Shown here: positions 12,605-21,148 of the stretch, piece after piece
Layout: each line of letters opens with the position of its first letter
How positions within the stretch are numbered: position 1 is the stretch's first letter
NCBI RefSeq assembly: GCF_003369915.1
Contig: NC_046675.1
Location: 23,002,001 to 23,066,000 of the forward strand
DNA: 64,000 bases
Direction of reading: 5' to 3'
DNA from: Drosophila miranda
Taxonomy: Eukaryota; Arthropoda; Insecta; Diptera; Drosophilidae
Position numbers and translations under genes: made by a program
The notes under the pieces: model-generated
Database searches by the model: none
What the model saw: the letters and a program-made list of their open reading frames with translations, nothing else
Told to the model about the DNA's origin: nothing

Positions 12605-14421
12605 TTAATAGCACTTCTTGTGGCACCAGTCCCAGATGCAACCATCGTCGGCGTTACAGCCGAATCCGCTGGGATAGATGCCGCAATAGTCCTGGGAGTT
12701 CATGAAGGAGCAGCTGCCGTTGGGACAGTAGTAGCTGTAGCAGCCCGGTGAGCATTTGTCCCGCTGGTCGTGCTTGCAGCCAGAGCAGTCCAGGAATTCT
12801 GCAGTCGAATTGAACGAATAACTTAATGATGTTCAGGATTAGGCACCTCTCACTTACCGCTCTCCTTGCACTCGGGCGTACTGCAGGCCTGCAGCGGAGG
12901 ATTGGGCGGCATCACGAGGCGTCGTCGGTTCTCGCTCTCGAAAATCTGCGGCGGCTTGAGATAGATCACCGAATGGGTGCAGACCCGGGGATCGCACAAC
13001 TTACGCTCCCGGCTGGAGCAGACCCAGTTGGGCGCGTAGTTGGTGCAGATCCGGGGACTCTTTACCAAACAGCAGCCCGGCGGAGGATTCCGGCCCGGAA
13101 AGACTTCGGATGTCGGCCGAAGCGCCATAGTCTTTGGTTGCCCTGTAGGATAAAGCCATGGTCTCTTTGTGGTTGTTGCTATTATATCGTTGGATTCCTC
13201 ATGCCTGGTGGTGACATCGTAGCTCTTGTCGTACGCCTCATCGTATGGGGGGAGTGTGGAGTACTCCACACGGTTAATGTTCTCGGTGGCCACCGTATAC
13301 TCGTGCTGGTTCCGGATCACATTGTCGATCTCCAGTATAGTGGTTATATACCCCGGCTCCTGGCAGCTCCCACCATGCCACACGGTGCCAGCCGGACAAG
13401 CCGGCAACAGGCAGCGCCCTGCGTAGTATTCACCATCCGTGCAGACAATCCTCCGGCATTGCTCCTCGAAGAAGATCGAGCCGGGCGGACAGCGCGCAAG
13501 TTCGACTGGACGTTCAACTGTTGGTGGAACCGGAGGTGGTGTTGGTTCCGTGGTTGTTGTCGTCGGTTCCTCTGTGGTTGTTGTTGAGGGTTCTTCTGTA
13601 GTTGTTGTCGTCGGTTCCTCTGTGGTTGTTGTTGAGGGTTCTTCTGTAGTTGTTGTCGTTGCGGGTTGGGTCGTGACCGGAGGAATGACTGTTGTGGACT
13701 CAAACGGACAGGGCAACGGATCCTTCAAATAACACTTTCCATCTGTGTTCAGGTAGTAGCCTGTTATGAAGATATCGAACATTTGTATGTATAAAAGGCA
13801 TATTTAATCCAAGCTTCGAATATTTTTGCTCTATCTAATGCTCCCAACTGCTATCATCTTTATGTAAACATATGCTCGACACGCACAAGCGTTTTCCACT
13901 AAAATTCGAATCAAGCTATTGTATTTTGCTTTTTCAGTCTTGGGCATTCTCTTTTACATATATGTAATATATATACAGGAGGTAAATATATTTATACGTA
14001 TGCCATCGGACGTACATCGGAGACACTATCCTGAAACAGAACTTACCCGTGGGACATACTAAAGCATTTTGCGGATAGCACAGTCCATCTGTGCCCAGGT
14101 TATAACCTGAAATGGATACACAGAAGTGTAAAAGCAGATAGAAATGCCCCTTCTCAGGCAGCTCTTACCCGCGGGACAATTCAATGAGCTCAGGCAATAG
14201 CCATTGACATTCTGATATCTGGGCGGACAGTAACCCTAGGAATAGAGGAATAAATAGGGATCACGAAGTCAAATGTCCAATCTATTAATGAAACCTTGAG
14301 CATTGAAGCTTACCGTGTTGTCTGATGTCTGATAACCCGTCGCGTAATTCTGAGCACATGCTTGGATCGCCAAGAAAAATATCCAGCACCAGAGCTTTGG
14401 GCGTGACGATGTCGTCAGCAT
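12605..14421 (-). CDS. Gene A: secreted cysteine-rich, Thr-rich mucin-like protein
   Basis: Five coding exons: 14421-14314, 14235-14169, 14106-14047, 13760-12858 and 12798-12605. Phases agree at every junction and the predicted protein is about 443 aa. A signal peptide ends near residue 24 (...AIQACAQ). Exons 2, 3 and the start of 4 each encode a short module (GY, about 6 residues, G-x-CY/YC, CP). Next come a Thr/Glu-rich mucin stretch with a perfect tandem repeat, two CP-x-G...C modules, a CCLVKSPRIC core, and a last exon with 12 cysteines (begins EFLDCSGCKHDQRDKC, ends CHKKCY). It is probably an extracellular, O-glycosylated protein. I do not recognise a named family and assign no function. 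It is paralogous to gene B, which shares the CC(L/S)V..PRIC core, the VMPPN motif, the DCSGC final exon and the phase-1 junction before it. Confidence 0.8.
13561..13656 (-). repeat. Perfect 48-bp tandem duplication in gene A
   Basis: Two identical 48-base units (13561-13608 and 13609-13656) encode 16-residue TTTTTEEPSTTTTEEP-type repeats in the mucin segment of gene A. The identity down to synonymous sites implies a recent duplication, so length is probably polymorphic. Confidence 0.85.
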
Positions 14422-14653
14422 CTTGAATATTTTTGATCCGGTACTGTGTGTCGATGCTCAGCTGTCTGAACCCAAGACGCGACTAACGAAAAATCGCTAC
14501 AGATCGAGTGCAAACGTAGGCCAGGAACATAATTGTCGACGTCGCGATAACCCCCCGATAGAAGTGGTTCAGGTGAAGGTCGCGGCCAGATTGCGGCGCC
14601 CCTGTTGAGGTAGTGTCTGGAGAGATCGCAGTCTCGCATCAGTTCCACTCGGT
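14422..14653. promoter_or_regulatory. Shared divergent promoter between genes A and B
   Basis: Only 232 bp separate the ATG of gene A (minus) from the ATG of gene B (plus). TCAGTTCC, a good initiator match, lies at about 14639 on the plus strand. A GTTCAGAC match lies at about 14474 on the minus strand. No clear TATA box was seen. The two paralogues may be co-regulated. Initiator positions are inference. Confidence 0.4.
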
Positions 14654-16924
14654 ATGTCGACCACCCAAGTGCTTATTTCCTGCCTGCCGGCAGTACTGCT
14701 GCTGAGCTTCGTCGCTCATCTTCCCGTGGAGGTAATCGCGAACAGTTCACCGTGCACATCCATAACCAATGTCGGCGCGAGTCCCTGTGTCCTGCAACCC
14801 GCCAACCCATGCGGATCAGGTGAGTCGGCTGAACGGTTCCGGTTCGCTTCCCCTTGGGATGACATCTTTAACCCTCGTCTAATCTCAGGTCAGGCCGGCT
14901 CCAGCACCATTGTGAATGTGTTAACCGGTGGCTGCACTGGACTGGCTGCCCAGACTCCAAGCAGCTCTGTTCAGAGTCCTAGTCCTTGCCCCAATACACC
15001 ACTCCAACCGAGTCCTTGCCAAAATACGCCTGTCCAACCGAGTCCTTGTCCCACTACTCCTGCCGAGTCGAGTCCTTGCCCTAATACACCAGTCCAGCCG
15101 AACCCCTGTCCGAATAATCTAGTCCAGCCGAATCCTAATCCCAATACACCACTCCAACCGAATCCGTGTCCCAATACGCCCATCCAACCGAGTCCTAGCC
15201 CCAATACGCCTATCCTACCAAATCCTTGCCCCAATACACCAGTGTTTCCTATCCCCAACGTGCCTATCCAACCGAGTCCTTGTCCGAATACTCCAGTTCA
15301 GCCGAATCCTAATCGCAATGCACCACTCCAACCGAATCCGTGTCCCAATACGCCCATCCAACCGAGTCCTAGCCCCAATACGCCTGTCCTACCAAATCCT
15401 TGCCCCAATACACCAGTGTTTCCTATCCCCAACGTGCCTATCCAGCCGAGTCCTTGTCCGAATACTCCTGTTCAGCCTGCTCCCTGCCTTCCTCCGGTTC
15501 CACCCACTTATCCTCCTACCACCTACGCTCCCCCCACCTATCCTCCTCCCACATACGCCCCACCTCCCACTTATCCTCCTCCCACATACGCCCCACCTCC
15601 CACTTATCCTCCTCCCACGTATCCAACACCTACACCAACCACTACTCCACCGCCTGCACCCATCATTATGTGTCCCCATGGAACAATTCTGGTGAAGGGC
15701 ATCTGTCGCCTGGTGTTCTGTGGAACAGGTCAACGCTATGTGAATGGCCGTTGTATGCAGACCCGATGCCCTCAGGGATATGTTTGGACGGGACTTCGCT
15801 GCGACAGACCCAAGATTACGGAACTGGGAAACATCCACCTGGAGACGACGATTCTCAGCAAGGCAACGGGCCAATTGGTTACGAACAATGTTAACAATGT
15901 GAATGTGGATGCACCCATCTCGATTCCCGGCCATGACTACGATGAGGAGGAGGAGGATGTAGAGAAGATACCTCCTCCGCCCGGACCATCAACCGGACCA
16001 TGTTGTAGTGTGATTGCTCCACGCATCTGCAGCGCTCCACCCAATGGCACGGGCTACAAATGTGCCAGCCGGAGCCAGCAGCAGTGCGGCAGCATTTGCC
16101 AAGCCAATAAGATGGTACTGACTCCTTCGCAGCTGACCAGCTGGACGATGAACAATAACCAGATGCTCGTGATGCCACCGAACTGGGGGCAGGGACAGGC
16201 GTGTCAGGCCCCCGGATCGTGCCAACAGACCCAGAGTAAGATTATTTATACTATAGATATAGCTTAAGCAGCCGACTTTAAGTAAATCTGTACTTTGTAC
16301 AATTCAACTGTCGCATTAGGGCCAAAAAAAAGAATTTATTGTCGGATAAACTCATCTCTTTGTAGTTTCTTAGAGCCTGGTTCCTTTTGGGGAAATACGG
16401 GGAATGAAATTGATTTCCTGTACAAATTTTCCATAAGTGAAAGAACACATTCGTATCGAATTGCCTACCTACCATCAAACTTTCAAAAATGTTTTAAGAC
16501 TATTCAAATTACGCAATTTTTCGAATTGGAACAGTTCGTCAGCCGGTATATTTCGAACGATTTTTGAGATGAAGATTTTGTTATCGAAAAAGTGAGTTTT
16601 TGGAAGTCACGGGTCAAAGAAGGATTAGCCCACTGGAATTACAATCATCCGCATGATTGCTCATTTCTGAAGAATATTTTCAGAATCTAGGTTCTGACTG
16701 CTTTTTAATTTTCCAAGTGGATATCTAATTATCGATCTCTTTATCTTTTCGCAGATTTCTATGATTGCAGCGGCTGTGGTATGGGCGATGTGACCACATG
16801 CTCCTCGTACTGCTATACCTATCGGTGCAGTGGGCAGGGTTGCGCTTTCTACGATCAGGGACAGTACTGTGCCCAGTATCCGGGCCAGATCGGGTGCCGT
16901 AAGGAGGATGGCTGGTTCCAGTAA
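14654..16924 (+). CDS. Gene B: secreted cysteine-rich, proline-rich mucin-like protein
   Basis: The first coding part is 14654-16235 and the last exon is 16755-16924 (intron 16236-16754, phase 1). A second likely intron, 14820-14888, has a GTGAGT donor and a CTAATCTCAG acceptor. Being 69 nt, its retention keeps the frame: about 560 aa if spliced, 583 aa if not. A signal peptide ends near residue 29 (VEVIA-NSSP). A long run of PNTPxQPxPC decapeptides follows, then PP-T-YPPP repeats, two CP-x-G...C modules (MCPHGTILVKGIC; RCPQGYVWTGLRC), an acidic patch, the CCSVIAPRIC core, VMPPN and a DCSGCGMGD final exon. It is a paralogue of gene A in divergent orientation. A secreted matrix, cuticle-lining or mucus role would fit, but the sequence does not decide this. 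Confidence 0.8.
15131..15478 (+). repeat. 174-bp tandem duplication inside gene B
   Basis: 15131-15304 and 15305-15478 are nearly identical 174-bp units (58 residues) of PNTP decapeptides, each containing a VFPIPNVPIQPSPC landmark. A few base differences separate them (for example CCCAATACA versus CGCAATGCA). This is a higher-order duplication on top of the 10-residue repeat. Confidence 0.85.
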
Positions 16925-17824
16925 TACAGAATATATATATGAATATTGTGCAAATTTGAAGATTCTTTTTAAAATAAGTATTCTGTACCTTATGATATTT
17001 CGTACAAGTATATTTTATCCTTAAAAAGATTACCTAAGGTCAATGTTGCACATATCAGAATCAATCAAATCATATAGGAGATAGAACCTAAATTCGGATT
17101 CAGAATAAACCGCTGGCAGTCTCCTGAAATACGTGTATTATATTTATTATTATATATTTTTAAGTATTATTTCTTTATTATAGTCTTCTCAGAATCAAGA
17201 GCATATACGAGCTAAGCCGCTAAGCGATTGGATAAATGTTATGCATAGCCAAATTATGGAACTCAATAGCTTCATACTTTTTGTGACAGAAAGGGAATCA
17301 AACAAAGCGGATAAAAAAACTGAGAAAAGCCGAAGGGGAAGACGAAGATAGCGTCGTAAAATTGCCAACTATATAGACTATACTGTCGGAAGAGTTTGAT
17401 AAGGTTCGGTTTGGCTGCTTGACGTTTCAGTGCAAAGTGCTGACACTCTTATACACGTCACCCTGTTGGTTTTTTAAGAAGCACGGTATTGGAACTCCCG
17501 GAATCCCCTTAATATTACCAACAATAATTGGCAAAAAAGTCTGTTCGTTGTACAGAATTTGCCATCACTATGCAATTAATATAATAATAATTTAATATAA
17601 TTTATGCCGCAGGCATACACGAATACAGCCGAAGTTGACTGATAGCTTTGGCAATAATCAATTCATTGATAATGTTATCTAGTGTTATCTACGAGGAATA
17701 GAGAAGGAAGTAACGAACAAGCTATGGCAGTTCTCTTTACCCGTTCATCGCCAACGGACGTACGAAGTTCCATTACTTAACTGAAAACGATTGAAAGAGC
17801 AGAAACAAAAGACCCACTCGAACC
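16925..17824. other. Intergenic DNA between genes B and C
   Basis: It begins with the gene B 3' UTR; an AATAAA lies at about 17103. The remainder is AT-rich. Near gene C it contains a cluster of GATA motifs, listed separately. No coding frame was seen. Confidence 0.5.
17641..17690. promoter_or_regulatory. GATA-motif cluster upstream of gene C
   Basis: Four GATA-type sites fall within 50 bp: GATAG at 17641, TGATAA at 17668, TTATCT at 17675 and TTATCT at 17685. They lie about 135-185 bp upstream of the gene C ATG. Another TTGATAAGG lies near 17396. GATA factors commonly drive gut and fat-body genes in Drosophila, so such expression is a guess. The motif is short and chance matches are frequent in AT-rich DNA. 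Confidence 0.3.
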
Positions 17825-20178
17825 ATGTCACGGACCAAGGTGAGTAATAAACTCTTTAAAACGAAATGGTAGTTCGTCCAGAACATTTTATTGCAACTGA
17901 AATCGGAATATACATATGGCTGCCAGTTTGAATTCTATTTATGTGCCGATAATGTCAACTTTAATGGCATAATCGGATTGGCAGTAGTTTTCTGGTGAGG
18001 TGAAATAATTAAGGGCTTGTAAATCATGGGAAACCTATGAAGGTGACGAATACGCCTTTGATACGACGAGAAAGTGCGAGGAGTATGACGTATGAAGAGT
18101 ATGAATCCCGAAAAGTACAACTGTTGCCACATGGTTCGATATATCCCAGAGAGCAATCCCAATTGTAAACAATTCTGGTGTCTGAGAATCTTTGGACCGA
18201 ATACAGGTGCCTCCTCCAAGCTTGGGGTAGGTTTATTTATCGGTGAAAACGGTTCGGATGAGCCTTATAACAATTCCCCGGAGAACTTATACTGGTTCGA
18301 TGGGCACCTCGATTCGATGGCCGGCACGAAGACTCAGGGCGAATCGAGGTATTATAGCGCCAGAGCCAATATTGAATTGGAAATTAGTTTATAATATGGA
18401 TCTGGGTCTAACTGATAACACTAGTCTATAAAAATATACATAGCTTTTTTCCGCTGCGAATCAAACCGAATTTTTATGATAGATTTGGGGCTTTTTTCAC
18501 ACAATTTTTGTATGTGAAAAAAGCACTACCTCTGAAAAAAAAAGTTTAAAAAATACCAGACCAAAAAAATATAAAAAAAACTGAACCTCGAAAAAAAAAT
18601 TGTTAAACATTTTGAAGGCCCCCAAATCTGTCATAAATCTATCGATTTGGTTCACAGCGGAATTGTGGAACTAACCACCTTATTATGATTCTAATAAATA
18701 GTTTTGCACAACCTTGGCTACAATGAAGTCTTATCATAATACCGTCGAAACAATAGGAACTTTCGAGATTCAAAAACTATTAGTTAATTGAACATTTTAT
18801 ACCATTTGTACGAAATATTTGCTCTAGATGCATATTGGGAAACCTCGAATCCATAATGTGGATATTTAAGTACTAATGAGTAGTACTTCAGCTGCACTGC
18901 CACAGCTTTCAATATCACCTTATCCTTGAACCTAATCTAATCTTCTTTTCCCAATTGATATTTTTGCTATAGCTACACCTGTCAACGATTGGATGGCTGC
19001 TCGTTCTGCTCACCACAGTCTTAGTCCAGGCCGAGGATACGGTCAAGGCGGGGAACAACACGATTGTGGTGCACACTCCATTACAGAACTATGATCAGCC
19101 CACGCTGCGGGACTACGAGGAGTGCCAGGCGAATCGGGACAAATGCATAGATGTGTGTGGCGGGGATGGGGTCTGCCAGGACGAGTGTCCGCTGTGCCCG
19201 GAGCTGTACGACAAGCCGCTGATGGTGCAGGGCGTAAACGACACGGAGTTCGTGGCCCCCGCACAGAAACCCCTAAACACCACCAACATCATCCGTCTGA
19301 CGAACGAGATCAACAACATCATCCAGCACGACATTAAAAATCGCAACGAGGTCAATGTCCAGGTGCAGCAGAATGTATCTCAGGTCGGAGGACGCTTCGG
19401 TTTGGGCTACAACGACCAGGGTTCCTGCTGCTTTGTGGTGAGGAGGGCGCGTGAGTGCGAGAGCAAGGACAACTGCCAGGAGCAGAGTCGCCAGCGAGTG
19501 TGTGGCGAGCGCTGCCAGGCCCGTGTGATGTTGGCCAAGCGAGTGGTCCAGTGCGATGTGGACGAGCCCACCAAGTGCCACGAGACTATCGAGTATGTGC
19601 CACGCCGGCGCAAATCCACCGTGCGTCGGACAGAATACCTTGAAGCTGCTGGTCCCTGCCGCTACCTGGGCAACTCCTGGCCGTATTTCAGCTGCGGCCA
19701 AGGACCGGCTCAAGTACAGCGAGTGAAGCGTTCCAGCTGCCAACAGTGCCTCAATCTGCCGTACGGCTATGTTCTTCAGAATGGACTGCCTGCCCAGTGC
19801 GCGGGCTGCTTCCAGGGCTATTCGGCTCCCTTCCAGCCCCAGTACTACGCTCCCTACGTGCCATACAATCCATACCCACAATTTGCACCCCTCCGCAACT
19901 GTGGCGCTGGTGGCTGCAGCAACAACATCATCGGTGGATCGCGATTGGAGCCCAGCGACGATATCCCTTCCCGCGATGACTGGATCCTGTGCGATAGCGG
20001 CAACATAGATGATTGCCTCAATAACGCCGATGGCAAGCCAGATAGTCCATCCATTCAACCTGATCCGACATCCCAGGAAAAGGAAGATGACGATTATGGC
20101 GTGCCGGCTCAGCGACGACGTCGGCGGCGTCAAAATCGTCACGAGTTTGTGAAATCCGCCTACAGCAAGCGCAATTAA
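17825..20178 (+). CDS. Gene C: secreted cysteine-rich protein with basic C terminus
   Basis: Exon 1 (17825-17839) encodes only MSRTK and ends at a consensus GTGAGT. Exon 2 (18973-20178) follows a CTATAG acceptor in phase 0. The joined N terminus gives a good signal peptide (hydrophobic WLLVLLTTVLVQA) cut before EDT, and the predicted protein is 406 aa. An ECQ...C...C..C..CPLC region comes first, then a polar Asn-rich stretch (TNEINNIIQHDIKNRNEVNV). A CCFVV...C...C.....C core related to genes A and B follows, then a CQQC...C..C segment with Tyr/Pro-rich sequence, an acidic tail and a terminal RRRRRR cluster resembling a furin-type site. Polyadenylation is probably at the AATAAA near 20335. It is likely secreted. 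The family is not recognised and no function is assigned. Confidence 0.75.
18009..18394 (+). other. Unexplained coding-like ORF nested in gene C intron
   Basis: An ORF at 18092-18394 (101 codons, ATG start) has balanced composition and five cysteines (NCCH, PNC, FWC region). It lies in the 1.1 kb intron of gene C, on the same strand. Just upstream, 18009-18095 is open in another frame and also looks coding (Cys and acidic residues), overlapping the ORF start by a few bases. This could be a small nested gene, an alternative exon of gene C, or a frameshifted pseudogene. No signal peptide is visible at the 18092 ATG. I do not recognise the product. Confidence 0.3.
18451..18660. mobile_element. 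MITE-like 210-bp element with about 40-bp terminal inverted repeats
   Basis: The left end begins CCGCTGCGAATCAAACCGA. The right end, read in reverse complement, begins CCGCTGTGAACCAAATCGA. The match continues to about 41 bases with a few substitutions and a small indel, ending in AGATTTGGGG. Inside, GCTTTTTTCACA...TGTGAAAAAAGC forms a second strong hairpin. There is no coding capacity. It sits in the intron of gene C. No clear target-site duplication was seen, so the superfamily is open. Confidence 0.65.
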
Positions 20179-21148
20179 ACTCCAACTAAAACGGATTCCG
20201 TACTTATATTCTTTTTATACTCAAAATTGAAACATTCGCCTCTTAATCTCCTCTCTAAATGATCTTAAACCATGCCATATTCCTATGATTTTATTTGCCA
20301 TAATGTATTTTGCCACGTAACAATTTGTTTCTTAATAAAGTTGCATTCTTGACAAGTGAAGTAGTGGGGGAGATGTAACGGCCAAATGGTACTTCGTTGG
20401 TGGTATTAGAAAAATAGGTCATGAACGGTGTGAATGGAAACAGCTGCAGTATTGGACATTAGTTAAAACCGGATTAACCGAGTGAAGATATATATTCTAG
20501 AAGTTACACAAATAATAAGATTGTATACTCGTATTTACAAATCGAGTGTCGAGGAATATTTGCCGCCACACCCAGCATCAAGAGTGGCTTAAATTTTGTA
20601 ATCTTACCAAAAAGATTTCACATGGTTCCCTCTATCATGTTTCCTCTGCTAATATTTAATTAGAATGCTTATTTAACTAATTGTAAAATACATATTTTAA
20701 TAAGAAACAAATCGGCTACAAGGGTTAATGTACTTTAAATAACGATTTATTTGATTGGCAGGGTGTAGAGCACAGGGCACAGGGCGGTAGGACCCTGTGT
20801 TTCTGCTTATAGACTAAACAACGTTTAATAAAATGTACTTCCTCATGCTATAATGGTTCTGGTTAACAGTTGCAAGCGATCTAAATATATTTATATATCA
20901 TATGAATTGGATTTGATTTAAAGACATTTGTTCTTGCACTTTGCTTTGCATATAAAGGTAGTTGGTTTTCGTATAGTTAAAAAGGGGGGCGCTCGCTCAT
21001 ACTTCCCCATAGTTTGTTGCCCGTCTAGAAGAACAAGTGATGAAACGAAATTACTAGAACTTATGGTAATATTGCGCGTATGTGGTTTTTTAGTTGTTGG
21101 TTTATTCGTCACTATTTTGAAAGTGGTTCTTAAGGTCCACAAAGGGCT
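20179..21148. other. Convergent 3' ends of gene C and GlyS, otherwise non-coding
   Basis: Gene C (plus) and GlyS (minus) end towards each other here. There is an AATAAA near 20335 for gene C and one on the minus strand at about 21108-21103 for GlyS. Between them the DNA is AT-rich with no recognisable gene. Confidence 0.5.

Noticed and set aside
12826..13587. 253-codon plus-strand frame
   Set aside because: It is an antisense shadow of gene A exon 4, caused by that exon's GC-rich codons.
13561..15478. Regularly spaced repeats considered as a CRISPR-like array
   Set aside because: The repeats are in-frame coding tandem duplications with no unique spacers, in a eukaryotic genome.
19273..20142. 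289-codon minus-strand frame
   Set aside because: It is an antisense shadow of gene C. It has no splice or start evidence of its own.
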